Shown here one piece after another: positions 10,952 through 21,566 of a stretch of 64,000 nt of DNA (its first letter is position 1; every line of letters starts with the position of its first letter). The DNA lies in the NCBI RefSeq assembly GCF_027579695.1, contig NC_083582.1, positions 37,557,964 to 37,621,963 of the forward strand, given 5' to 3'. The translations under genes and the position numbers were made by a program. The notes beneath the pieces are model-generated. The model had not been told where the DNA came from. It searched no databases and worked only from the letters and a program-made list of their open reading frames with translations. The stretch is from Neoarius graeffei (lineage: Eukaryota > Chordata > Actinopteri > Siluriformes > Ariidae).

Positions 10952-12101
10952 TGACTCTTCTGGGGCATCGGTCGAAATAATGTTTTCTGGCATCTTTCAT
11001 TTTACAGCCTGGGGCAAGAGGTTCACGTTTAAAAAACAAACAAACAAACAAACAAACAAAAATAGATTCTTTGTGTACCAAAGCTAAATTAAAGAAATAT
11101 ATCCATAATTACAATTTAATTATAACTAAAGGCGATAGAAAATCCTACTGATCAGAACTGTGTGGACGTGTAAGATCACATACTGACTGACATCAGTGTC
11201 TACTCAGCACCGAGTTTAAAAAAAAACTGCACATGATGTCTGGATTATGAAGGTATAAAACTAGTTTTACTGTTCTCTCATTGAAATGGCGACTATCACA
11301 CAGCATATTAATGATTTAGTGAGTTTTGCCAGCAAGAGCATGTTAATTTTAGCCCTTTTGAACTACATTAGTTTTAATTGAGGGTGTGATACTGTAAGGT
11401 AATAAATCCCATGTAACGTAAAGGGATTTCATTCCCGTCTGAACCAGTCACATCAGTAGTTTTATATGGATTGTGTGTCCCCCAGTCTGGAAAGATTTAC
11501 CTTCTATAAAACGATCAGTAGAAATGATCTCATTTCATCTGAACTGACATGTTATGAAAGATTCCATTATATCTAGTAAGGAAAGAGGATTAGTGCTGTT
11601 TCTTGAGTATAAAGACACTCCAGGAATGTCTCTTTTCTGCCATCTCCTCCAATAAAGACTAAAATAAAACACAGACGATGTTTAAGCACAATCCTACAGC
11701 TTATAGTGCTTATAATAATCGCGTCAGTCAGTTCATATTAAACTGATGTGTACATTATGGGCATGAAATGTTGAGTGTGAAAACCTTTTCATAGTATTAG
11801 ATATAAAACGTGATCATCTCATTAGTACAACTACTGCACTAATTCTCATTCATTTCACTGTTTAAAAAAGTGTGGGGTTCAACAGGTATCAAACATCAAG
11901 TGGGCCTGAATACAACAGCAGAAAAAAAGAAACCAGGAAAAACTCCTTTCTTTTGCAGTCAAAAATAAATTTATCACAGAAGTGGCCGAGGGATTCTTAC
12001 GTATTAGTATAAATATGCAGGTCATTGTAGGAAATCCCACATGCTGATTGGTCGAGAGATTCGGATTATTTCTCGATAATCACCTTGAGCAACTCGGCAA
12101 A
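10952..12101. other. intronic sequence, no gene seen
   Basis: AT-rich, with an (AAAC)n run near 11033-11060. No coding frame and no transposon termini that I could define. Confidence 0.5.
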
Positions 12102-12216
12102 ATGGTGGCCAATCACTTCATCACCATAAGTGAGGAAGAATTACACATGATGAAAGAAAATGCTGTTCCTCAAAGCACTAAAGATACTATGAAGTTTGGT
12201 CTAAAACTATTTAAAG
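12102..12216 (+). pseudogene. possible Crypton/DUF3504-type first exon
   Basis: MVANHFITISEEELHMMKEN followed by STKDTMKFGLKLFKG, then AAAG/GTAAGG, a good splice donor. The frame runs on unspliced to 12326. The pattern (acidic helix, then TKxxxKxGxKxF) is like the N terminus of fish tyrosine-recombinase proteins of the Crypton/KIAA1958 type. Without a database search this is a resemblance, not an assignment. Confidence 0.4.
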
Positions 12217-12471
12217 GTAAGGTGGAATTGGGATTTATTTTATGTTTCAAAACAAAGTATTTTATGTCACTCGGTGTAGAAAATAGCTTCTTCCCCAGGG
12301 CTGTAAAAGCTCTGCTGGAGGCCTGATCCAGACTTGGACTCACACACTGCACCTTACTGTGTTTGGCTACATTAAATAATTACATACTACAATTTATACT
12401 GCTGCTTATATGCCATTATGCTGCTTTTAAAAGGTTTTGTGTGTGTGTGTAATATATATATATATATATAT

Positions 12472-13165
12472 TAGTGCTGTCAAGTGATTAATTAAAATAT
12501 TTAATTGCGATTAATGTCGCGACTGTCATAGTTAACTCGCGATTAATCGCAATTTAATCGCACATTTTTGTCACATGAAAAACCATTGTAATTCTCTTAC
12601 CAGCATAAAAAAGTGAATGGGCTTGCTCACCGTTACTACGGGGGTACTCGGGGGATCCGAGATCCCCTGAAACAGACATGAGATCCCTTGAAAACATGAT
12701 TTGGGAAATGTTGGGGGGTCTCTAAAATATTGGCAAAATGATGTTTATTGACATAGCAATCGTGTGTAACAGGAAGCATTTGCATATCTGAAGTGAGCGT
12801 GCGATGGAGAGCTGCGCTCTGAGACAAGCGCAAGCACCCCCCCCCCCCCCCCCCCCCCCCAAGGGAAAAAAAAGGGACCCCCCGAAAATATCGGCATAGT
12901 TCGAACACTGGTTGTACCAATGTTTTTTTTTTTATTGCAGAGCATAACACGTCTTGTCACAGCCACTGCAAAGTGCGGCTGGAGCCGCCGATGGGAAAAC
13001 GAAACTTAAACCGAGCACCGTGGCTCTTCGGGGGAGGGCAGAGGACTCTGGCTGTGCGGGGCGTGGCATCATGTCACAGAGCGTTAATCTCGCGATAAAA
13101 AAATGATCGCCGTTAAAATTGAGTCAAGTTAACGTGTTAATAACGCGACATTTTTGACAGCACTA
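12472..13165 (+). mobile_element. hAT-type miniature element (TAGTGCTGTCAA), copy 1
   Basis: Ends TAGTGCTGTCAA and TTGACAGCACTA, inside TA-repeats. Subterminal ATCGCGATTAAT repeats as in copies at 33519 and 43306. The middle (about 12630-12910) is unlike the other copies and seems to be a further insertion, with a 24-base C run. Confidence 0.8.
12837..12860 (+). repeat. poly-C run, 24 bases
   Basis: Uninterrupted C on the plus strand (poly-G on the other). It could form i-motif/quadruplex structure and is prone to sequencing error. Confidence 0.95.
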
Positions 13166-13182
13166 ATATATATATATATATA

Positions 13183-13732
13183 CACTCACTGGCCACTTTA
13201 ATAGGAACTTGTTCTTGATTCTAAGATTCCTGTTCTTGACTGCAGGAGTGGAACTCAATGTGGTCTTCTGCTGTTGCATGGTGAAATGCTTTTCTGATCA
13301 GCACAGTTGTAAAGAGTGATTATATGAGTTACTATACTATCTTTCCTGGCAGCTTGAACCAATCTGATCATTTTCCTCTGACCTCTCTTATCAACAAGGC
13401 GTTTCCACCCACAGAACTTTAGCTCACTCAGTGTTTTTTGTTTTTCACACTATTCTGTGTAAACTCTAGAGACTGTTGTGTGTGAAAACCCCAGGAAATC
13501 AGCAGTTTCTGAAATACTCAAACCAGTCCATCTGGCACCAACACCCATGCCACAGTGAAAGTCATACTTTATCACAATTTTTCCCATTCTGATGCTTGAA
13601 GTGAACATGAACTGAAGCTCTTGATGTGTATCTGCATGATTTTATGTATTGTGCTGCTGTGAAGGGATTGGCTGAGTTGATAACTGCATAAAGCAGCAGG
13701 TGTATGGGTGTACCTAATAAAGTGGCCAGTGA

Positions 13733-13733
<1 letters not shown>
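13183..13733 (+). mobile_element. TA-flanked miniature element (CACTCACTGGCCAC), copy 1
   Basis: 551 bp with inverted ends CACTCACTGGCCACTTTAAT and (reverse complement) CTCACTGGCCACTTTATTAG. TA on both sides, partly expanded to a microsatellite. A second, heavily interrupted copy is at 56288-59135. No transposase. Confidence 0.8.
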
Positions 13734-13789
<56 letters not shown>

Positions 13790-13836
13790 CCCTCAAACAG
13801 TGTTTTGTTGTATAGTACTGTGCAATGACAGTGAAG

Positions 13837-13867
<31 letters not shown>
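13734..13867. repeat. (TA)n and (AATC)n microsatellites
   Basis: (TA)n at about 13734-13786 and (AATC)n at about 13837-13867. Confidence 0.95.
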
Positions 13868-13869
<2 letters not shown>

Positions 13870-14171
13870 GTGACAAGTCTGCACCGCACCGTTATTACAT
13901 TTGCATGCCGCTTTTGAAGTTTGAAATAAATTATTTTTTAAAAAATAATCACCTGTGTATTTATACTAAAACAATTCTCCACCTCAGGCTCAGTGAATAT
14001 CAACCTCGACTTTGTCTTGGTTATTATTCACCGATAGTCACTTCGTCCTTGGTGGATAATTGTTAATTAATTATTCTAACCACATTCACTGGATAGGCGC
14101 CATCACACTCTCTGATTGGCTACTCTACTACTAGGATATCAGCTCATATACCGTGAGTAGAGAAAAACAAA

Positions 14172-14453
14172 ACGGCGGAGCGTGCTGCTGAACCAGCTGA
14201 GGACGAAATAAAAACTCGACTCGAAAACAAAACCCCAAAAATTGTTAGCAAAGTATTTAAAAGAAACAGAAATAGCTAAAAGAATATAGTTTTTTGTTTG
14301 TTTGTACCCTCCTCCACGATATCAGTGGCGGTAAAGCACCTTTAAGTTGGTTTGCCAACCACCAAAAAACAAAAAAAAAACAAAGAAGAAGAAAACTAAA
14401 ACAAACAAACAAACAAAAAAAAGCAACAAAATATGGAATAAAAGCATCTGATG
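14172..14453 (+). pseudogene. recombinase-like exon relic in copy A
   Basis: Starts with ACG in place of ATG, then AERAAEPAEDEIKTRLENKT. After a ~140-bp disruption it resumes as KKATKYGIKASDG with GTAAAA following. The TKKATKYG(I/M)K pattern resembles Crypton/DUF3504 N-terminal exons. Broken. Confidence 0.4.
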
Positions 14454-14645
14454 GTAAAAGCATATCTTTTTTTCTTTATTTTTCAAAAATTATTAATAGC
14501 ATTTTTCACAAATTGCTCCCGTCATTCCGCCGGTTTGTTTACATTCAAAGTGGAAATTATTTTGTTGGATGTTTTGTATAAAGGTTTTATTTATCGAATT
14601 TGCAAAAAATAAAAATGCTCTGTTTGTCAAAACCCAGTGACTATG

Positions 14646-14827
14646 GGGGCGTCATGGCTCAGGTGGATAAGGCGCCATACCATAAATCCGGGAACCCGGG
14701 TTTGATTCCGATCTGAGGTCATATCCCGATCCCTCCCCATCTCTCTCTCCCACTCATTTCCTGTCTCTACACTATCCTATCCAATAAAGGTGAAAAAAGC
14801 CCAAAAAATATCTTTAAAAAAAAAAAA
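14646..14827 (+). mobile_element. tRNA-derived SINE, second family
   Basis: Head 'gggcgtcatggctcaggtgg' (A box) and 'gggtttgattccga' (B box), then a CT-rich body, 'caataaaggtgaaaaaagcc' and poly-A tail. Target duplication GTGACTATG / GTGAATATG (14637-14645 and 14828-14836). Confidence 0.88.
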
Positions 14828-15274
14828 GTGAATATGGATAGAATAAAACAGATATTCTGCTCAATCTCGGCGTACATGGCTTATAGCTGACTCGGTGCTA
14901 CGTGCCTCGTCGTCTGTCAGCTCATGTACGACTCGATTTTGTGGAATAATTGGTAAATATAATGGTACGTTTTATATATTTAAAGTGAATGATATTTAGG
15001 TAAATTTTACTTTTATTTGTTTTATTTGTTGAATTTCACCATCAAAGCTCAACTACTTCATTTATGACTTTTCTACCCTCCATCAATTTCCCCCTCCTGA
15101 CCTAAAGAGGATCCCATCCCACAGAGTTGGGTCCTTAGAACTGGAACCTGAGGGTGAGATCTCACTCTTGGAGCGTGCTTAGATATCAGATAAACGACAT
15201 CAAGTGCCCTAAAGACCTGTGGTGTGGTGTAATGTGTAGAAAGTCTTCAGGTCTGCGAGAGAAGTGGCTCGTAC

Positions 15275-15406
15275 CTGTAGCTTATCTTCGTAGTTGATTT
15301 CCTCTTTGGAGGAGCGCAGCTCCTGGGTTAAGTGGAAGGAGTGCACCACATGCTCCGGCGAGACAAAGTCATTGATCACCTGAACGCAGCTGTGCAGGTT
15401 CTGCAC
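15275..15406 (-). CDS. jmjd1c: jmjd1c exon 25 (end of JmjC)
   Basis: Residues 2342-2385: [44 protein letters not shown]. Position 2350 is Gln (SCVQV), where KDM3A/B have Lys as I recall; human JMJD1C also has Gln. The following intron is 10.7 kb, the longest resolved in the gene, and contains many transposons. Acceptor TCACAG, donor GTACGA. Confidence 0.96.
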
Positions 15407-15632
15407 CTGTGAAGGCGAGAAAGCGAGATGAAGGATGAGTGCAGGAGTGTCAGTGGACACACACTGCACCTCCCCACTCACACATTTATTAACTTTTAAC
15501 ACTTTCACCTAAAAAGGGTGTCCTGTGACATTTAGAATTTGACTTTTTGTCCACAAAGGTGTAAAGCACAAGGCATTGCATATGTCCTCTGAACCAGAGC
15601 TAAGTATATCTAAGAGAGATGAGGTGTGTGAC

Positions 15633-15809
15633 CTGGTGCAGGGCTCCAGCAGGGACAAGGACCGAGTCTCCCAGGAACTGGACAACGGTGCTGCCCTGGA
15701 CGCCGTGCTCCTCAAGCAGACGCTGCCTCTGCTTGCGGCTAAGGTACCAGCTGGGCTCCCTGATTGGATCGTGCTCTGGTAGGATCTCCACACCTTGCTC
15801 TTTAGAGAT
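15633..15809 (-). CDS. jmjd1c: jmjd1c exon 24 (JmjC, third iron ligand)
   Basis: Residues 2283-2341: [59 protein letters not shown]. His 2340 in PAGALHQ is the third Fe(II) ligand. 177 bp, phase 0 at both ends; loss of this exon would delete the ligand but keep the frame. Acceptor TTGCAG, donor GTCACA. Confidence 0.96.
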
Positions 15810-16175
15810 CTGCAAGCCACAAAACATGATACCGGGTCAGAAACCATGGCCCCATTTACACCTGGTATTAATATTTGTCTCGAATGATCCGGTCCCAAGC
15901 GGACGGCTGTGACGCATAGCCGTTCACACGTGGTGATAAAACGAGTCTCCCGTGACCGCTTACGTTCAGCAGTGGAAAGGGTGTCGCCAACATTCTCATT
16001 CACTTTAAAATATATCATGATTAAAAATTCTCCAAGACTTATGATTCAGATGACAAGCCTTAACAAATACGCAGTTCCTTGCAAATGACATAACTGCACT
16101 GATGACTATGAAGAAAAAAATGTATTTTCGTAACTCAGTAAAGTACGGAAGCCGAGAGAGGCCCTTCATATAATC

Positions 16176-16546
16176 TCATCTCATTATCTCTAGCCGCTTT
16201 ATCCTGTTCTACAGGGCTGTAGGCAAGCTGGAGCCTATCCCAGCTGACTACGGGCGAAAGGCGGGGTACACCCTGGACAAGTCGCCAGGTCATCACAGGG
16301 CTGACACATAGACACAGACAACCATTCACACTCACATTCACACCTACACTCAATTTAGAGTCACCAGTTAACCTAACCTGCATGTCTTTGGACTGTGGGG
16401 GAAACCGGAGCACCCGGAGGAAACCCACGCAGACACGGGGAGAACATGCAAACTCTGCACAGAAAGGCCCTCGCCGGCCACGGGGCTCAAACCCGGACCT
16501 CCTTGCTGTGAGGCAACAGCGCTAACCACTACACCACCGTGCCGCC
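16176..16546 (-). mobile_element. SINE (HE1/Mermaid-like), minus strand, inside the IS3EU-like arm
   Basis: Full-length copy with B box 'gggctcaaacccgg' (plus strand). Target duplication CCTTCATATAATC at about 16163-16175 and 16547-16559, taken from the transposon's terminal repeat, so the SINE came later. Confidence 0.92.
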
Positions 16547-16788
16547 CCTTCATATAATCCTTTTTTTTTTTTTTAATTCACCTTGTTATCCCGAGATAAC
16601 GACATAATTAATTCAGGATCTCGAGAAAACAACACAACTAATTCGAGATCTCGAGAAAACAAATCAATTATTTCATGATCTCGAGTAAACAGCTGAGAAA
16701 TGGTTCATTCAGGTACGCCAAGGGACTTGTGATATGCTGACTTTGGGGCTATTTCTCATTCTGTATAGACGCAACTTTGGTCATTAGA

Positions 16789-16944
16789 ATGTCTGGAATA
16801 ATCGATCACCTAATAAGGCAATATTTTGATCAGGGGTTGACACAGGGAGAGATTGCATTAAGTCTTTTAATAAGGGATAATTTCAAAATTAGTCCGCGGC
16901 TCCTCCGCAGAAGACTGGCCCCCCTCTCTCTCAAGGCATCGTAA
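16789..16944 (+). pseudogene. 51-codon transposase N-terminal fragment
   Basis: MSGIIDHLIRQYFDQGLTQG then EIALSLLIRDNFKISPRLLR and a basic end. A Y-F-x-x-G-L-T-x-x-E-I helix-turn-helix followed by ISxRxLRRRL resembles the N terminus of the integrase-core proteins found in fish and invertebrate DNA transposons. The catalytic part is absent. Family call is from pattern memory. Confidence 0.4.
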
Positions 16945-17841
16945 AAAGCCATTTCTGCTCTGTTACATGTCCGCCAATTTCTAAGTCTTCATTGTCTGAC
17001 CCACAGGGGGCGCTCTGCTAGAAATCTCAGCTGTTTTCTCGAGATCATGAAATAATTGTTTTGTTTTTTCGAGATCACAGAATAATTGTCTTGTTTTCCC
17101 GAGATCCTGAATTAATTATGTCGTTATCTCGGAATAACGGTTTTGTTTTCTCGAGATCTTGAATTAGTTGTGTTGTTTTCTCGAGATCCTGAATTAATTA
17201 TGTCGTTATCTCAGGATAACAAGGTGAATAAAAAAAAGATTATATGAAGGACCTCTCGAGGCTTCCGTAGTAAAGGACACGACCTTCACATTCACTTTTA
17301 TGCATCATATTAAAAGTTTTACCCTCATTTTTCTCTCATACTGGTTGTATCAACTTTTTCCCTCATTTTATTCAAACATTTATTCGCACTCGTAAAAAAA
17401 AAAAAAAATCCACATCTAATAGATACAAACAAAACCATCGCGCAGCCTGTCAGCTAATGAATACTGTTTATGAATACCAGACGACCAGCCCTACAATAAA
17501 GTCTGCATGCTGTAAAGTAGTTTAGTTTCCCATTTGCCCTGTAATTGCTGCATGTAAAGGCAAGGGCAAACTAAGGAGAGCTCTGAGAATCGTTCTCTTA
17601 ACTCTGCTGTCTTCTGCATGACAGCATCCGACCAAGAGCCACAAGAACAGAACAGGCAGTTTAAAGGAAGCGACGTAATTAAATGTACCCTATAAAACTT
17701 CCCTGAGGAGGAATGCAGGGTTTTATAAGGACATCCACCAACACAGCACAAGATAACAAGCTAGACAGAGCATGAGGAAGAGACAGACAGAAAGCTGCAC
17801 TGCTGACGTGAAGCACCATGAAAAGGAAGGAAAGCAGTAAC

Positions 17842-17981
17842 CTTGTGCAGAAATTCTTTAACTTTCTCCACATCTTTGCTCGCATAGACGTGCCATAAGG
17901 CTCCAGGAGTCTCGCTCGAGTCCTTTAATCTCTTTTTCACATTGTCATCCAGATCCTCTTCCTCCAGCCTCTTCAGCACTC
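17842..17981 (-). CDS. jmjd1c: jmjd1c exon 23 (JmjC domain)
   Basis: Residues 2236-2282: VLKRLEEEDLDDNVKKRLKD, SSETPGALWHVYASKDVEKV, KEFLHK. ALWHxYxxKDVxKxxEFL is typical of the KDM3 JmjC insertion. Acceptor GCTCAG, donor GTTACT. Confidence 0.96.
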
Positions 17982-18215
17982 CTGAGCACAAACACATGAA
18001 TATATTAACACACAAAATATTACACGGTCAGCTTAACATACAACAAAGACAGGCTGCCTGACAATAACTTTGGCGTTCTCCTTTGAAGAGGTTGTAATGT
18101 TTAATAACTAATTCTGATGAGGCGAGTGGGCGTCAGCTTTTCTAACACATTTCTCTCTGCACTAGGCCCAGGAGACAGAGCGCTATAAATAAAGCCCGGC
18201 AGGAACGGGACAAGA

Positions 18216-18244
18216 AGGAGGGAGGGAGGGAGGGAGGGAGGGAG
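18216..18244 (+). repeat. (GGGA)n microsatellite
   Basis: Seven GGGA units in an intron of jmjd1c; C-rich on the transcript strand. Confidence 0.95.
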
Positions 18245-18776
18245 AAAAGGAAGGAATGAAGCATCTAAGTAAAGTTTTCTTGACAGGAAACAGGGCACAG
18301 CTGATGTATAGTTCCAGACCTGAGGTTTGCCAAGACACAAAGGATTGGAGGTGTGGGCTTCGCTCTTGCCAACTCTGCAGTAATCCTTCAGTCTTCTAAA
18401 AGGAACTCATACTGAAGATGACAACTGCAAGTATTAGCACTTGTTCACTTAAAGCAGATACGCAGAACCATGGCCTCACTTTCATTTATAAACGCCTTGA
18501 GACCTCAAGAATGGCACAGGAATAGTTTTAAGCGTTAACAATAAATCTAATATAGTAATTTTTAACGATTAAAGTGATTTATATAGGTAGCGGTCTGAGT
18601 GAATGACCTCGACGTCCGTAACGTCACAGCAGGAAGTCTATCGGTCTCATCGCCATTTCCGCTATACTAAAACACAGAGCTGACCGCAACTCCGATCCTC
18701 CATTTTGAGCTAATTCATCGCCATGCCACGTAGATGTGTTGCTGGCCGAGCAGCAACATGACAGAAAGTGGATTTA

Positions 18777-20368
18777 CAGTGGTGCTTGAAAGTTTGTGAA
18801 CCCTTTAGAATTTTCTATATTTCTGCATAAATATGACCTAAAACATCATCAGATTTTCACACAAGTCCTAAAAGTAGATAAAGAGAAGCCAGTTAAACAA
18901 ATGAAACAAAAATATTATACTTAGTCATTTATTTATTGAGGAAAATGATCCAATATTACATATCTGTGAGTAGCAAAAGTATGTGAACCTCTAGGATTAG
19001 CAGTTAATTTGAAGGTGAAATTAGAGTCAGGTGTTTTCAATCAATGGGATGACAATCAGGTGTGAGTGGGCGCCCTGCTTTATTTAAAGAACAGGGATCT
19101 ATCAAAGTCTGATCTTCACAACACACGTTTGTGGAAGTGCATCATGGCACAAACAAAGGAGATTTCTGAGGACCTCAGAAAAAGCATTGTTGATGCTCAT
19201 CAGGCTGGAAAAGGTTACAAAACCATCTCTAAAGAGTTTGGACTCCACCAATCCACAGTCAGACAGATTGTGTACAAATGGAGGAAATTCAAGACCATTG
19301 TTACCCTCCCCAGGAGTGGTCGACCAACAAAGATCACTCCAAGAGCAAGGCGTATAATAGTCAGTGAGGTCACAAAGGACCCCAGGGTAACTTCTAAGCA
19401 ACTGAAGGCCTCTCTCACATTGGCTAATGTTAATGTTTATGAGTCCACCATCAGGAGAACACTGAACAACAGTGGTGTGCATGGCAGGGTTGCAAGGAGA
19501 AAGCCACTGCTCTCCAAAAAGAACATTGCTGCTCGTCTGCAGTTTGCTAAAGAGCACGTTGACAAGCCAGAAGGCTATTGGAAAAATGTTTTGTGGACGG
19601 ATGAGACCAAAATAGAACTTTTTGGTTTAAATGAGAAGCGTTATGTTTGGAGAAAGGAAAACGCTGCATTCCAGCATAAGAACCTTATTCCATCTGTGAA
19701 ACATGATGGTGGTAGTATCATGGTTTGGGCCTGTTTTGCTGTGTCTGAGCCAGGACGGCTTGCCATCATTGATGGAACAATGAATTCTGAATTATACCAG
19801 CGAATTCTAAAGGAAAATGTCAGGACATCTGTCCATGAACTGAATCTCAAGAGAAGGTGGGTCACGCAGCAAGACAACGACCCTAAGCACACAAGTCGTT
19901 CTACCAAAGAATGGTTAAAGAAGAATAAAGTTAATGTTTTGGAATGGCCAAGTCAAAGTCCTGACCTTAATCCAATCGAAATGTTGTGGAAGGACCTGAA
20001 GCAAGCAGTTCATGTGAGGAAACCCACCAGAGTTGAAGCTGTTCTGTACGGAGGAACGGGCTAAAATTCCTCCAAGCCGGTGTGCAGGACTGATCAACAG
20101 TTACTGCAAATGTTTAGTTGCAGTTATTGCTGCACAAGGGAGTCACACCAGATACTGAAAGCAAAGGTTCACATGCTTTTGCCACTCACAGATATATAAT
20201 ATTGGATAATTTTCCTCAATAAATAAATGACCAAGTATAATATTTTTGTCTCATTTGTTTAACTGGGTTCTCTTTATCTACTTTTAGGACTTGTGTGAAA
20301 ATCTGATGATGTTTTAGGTCATATTTATAAAAAATTCGAAAGGGTTCACAAACTTTCAGGCACCACTG
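18777..20368 (+). mobile_element. Tc1/mariner transposon, copy B
   Basis: 1592 bp between TA dinucleotides (18775-18776 and 20369-20370). Left end CAGTGGTGCTTGAAAGTTTG; right end one change off. Same family and orientation as copy A, and nearly identical over the transposase. Confidence 0.95.
19144..20064 (+). pseudogene. Tc1-like transposase, 8-bp deletion near the C terminus
   Basis: 306 residues from MAQTKEISEDLRKSIVDAHQ. DD34E triad complete: TDETKIELF, TQQDNDPKHTS, NPIEMLWKDL. After VRKPT an 8-bp deletion relative to copy A shifts the frame; it ends VEAVLYGGTG about 35 residues short. The natural C-terminal sequence (AGLINSYCKCLVAVIAAQGS) still follows in another frame. Probably inactive, although the catalytic core is intact. 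Confidence 0.92.
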
Positions 20369-20583
20369 TACGTTGCAATCATGGCCCAAGAATGTTCAAA
20401 CGGCAAAGATTTGGACGCGTTTTGCGAGAAGTTCACAGGCACTATGAAGTGGTATCTCCTCTGCACATTTTACTGAAGACTCGTACGAAACCTCTGATCT
20501 GTTGAGGAGCGTTGGCTGTAAGCCCGTATTGAAAGAGGGTGCAGTACCAACAATTAAAGGAAAAGAACACAAGTATTTATTTT

Positions 20584-20614
<31 letters not shown>

Positions 20615-21566
20615 AAAGGAAAGTTCAGTTGCACCAGTTCTCCCGGAGTAAGCCGAGGGTTGTTGGTAAAACCCAGGACGGAATGGGATGTGACATATTA
20701 CTCGGACAGTGACCTCCCTACAGTTGTTGCCAAAACCGGTGACATCCCGTTCCGTCCCGGGTTTTAGTAATTGCCTGAGCCGAGTAGTAATGGCGGAGCA
20801 CACAGTATGGAGAAAATGGAGAATGAGTGGAGCAGCCGTTTGATTTCTAAACTGAATATCGCTGCCATCTCACCCTTACATGGAAGAAGCGAATGAATGG
20901 AGAACTGAACAAACAACTGAAAGTCAGATTGTTTTGAAACAATCAGCCACAAGATCGACCTTCAAGAAGCGAGAACACAGACGGGTAAGCTCCGAATCTC
21001 ATTTGGATAAAAAACCCAACAAAAACAACACCACGTTGTTTACCTGCATTTAGATTAATACATGTAACTTGTATTGTGTGTTTAAGTTACCGGTGTAAGA
21101 TTATTTAATTTGCTTCAGAATGTGATTGTCTCAGTTCATCTGATTATTTAATTAGCCTTTTACATTTTATCAGTGAAAATGCATGCATGTACATGTATGT
21201 TGCATAAGTTATAACACCCATCCTGTTTTAATGAGAGTCAACCCACAATCAATGAAGTCAAATCAGTCTTAGCTGAGCAAGTCGGTGATGGTATTTCTTA
21301 CTTTCACCGTAAATGTTTATTTATATGACTTTGGTCTATAGCTATCAAAGGCCTCGGCCTTAAAACCGGTTACCGCTGTGACGTCACATGCTCAGGGCTG
21401 GCTGGCTCAGCGGGGCAGCTCGAATCCCAACCGTGCAGTCGATTTTAACTCTCAAAAACATATATTATTTTATTCCCATTTATGCAGCATACAAGAGTCA
21501 ACGATGGAGACACTATCTACTCAGAAATTTATTTAAAAATAAAGGTTCTGCGTATCTCTTTTAAAG

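Larger units (their letters stand above)
14072..14960 (+). mobile_element. unclassified transposon with recombinase-like exon, copy A
   Basis: Outer inverted ends ACCACATTCACTGGAT and, on the right, GTGAATATGGATAGAATAAA. The same ends bound copies B (24.5-25.2 kb) and C (30.9-32.0 kb). A further shared segment ('ctgtcagctcatgtacgact') follows the right end. A SINE has inserted at 14646-14827 in the right terminal repeat. Confidence 0.55.
16144..17269. mobile_element. IS3EU-like DNA transposon remnant with modular long inverted ends
   Basis: Termini TACGGAAGCC...GGCTTCCGTA, flanked by the 6-bp direct repeat GTAAAG (16138-16143 and 17270-17275). Each arm (about 150-250 bp) is built of alternating modules: TTATC(C/T)CGAGATAACGAC, AATTAATTCAGGATCTCGAG and AAAACAA. 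The short centre holds a 51-codon frame. A 6-bp duplication with TAY termini fits the IS3EU superfamily as I recall it. A SINE sits in the left arm. Confidence 0.65.
18723..20550 (+). pseudogene. THAP-domain exon of the Kolobok-type element, interrupted
   Basis: 5' part: MPRRCVAGRAAT then a frame-breaking stretch. The Tc1 copy sits at 18777-20368. 3' part: HFTEDSYETSDLLRSVGCKP then VLKEGAVPTIK. H-F-x-x-x-(S/C)(Y/F) followed by LKxGAVPTI is the classic C-terminal half of a THAP domain (zinc ligands C-C-C-H; AVPTI box). It needs the Tc1 removed and frames mended to be whole, so it is dead. Confidence 0.7.
18449..21564 (+). mobile_element. Kolobok-type (TTAA, THAP) transposon split by Tc1 copy B
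   Basis: Left end TTAAAGCAGATACGCAGAAC; right end (reverse complement) TTAAAAGAGATACGCAGAAC; TTAA on both sides. 3116 bp including the Tc1 insertion, about 1.5 kb without it. Internal THAP exon at 18723-20550, a (TTTA)n tract at 20577-20614, and a GC-rich inverted repeat around 'aaaacccaggacggaatgg' (20668) and 'catcccgttccgtcccgggt' (20743). TTAA duplication plus THAP is the Kolobok signature. Confidence 0.75.
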
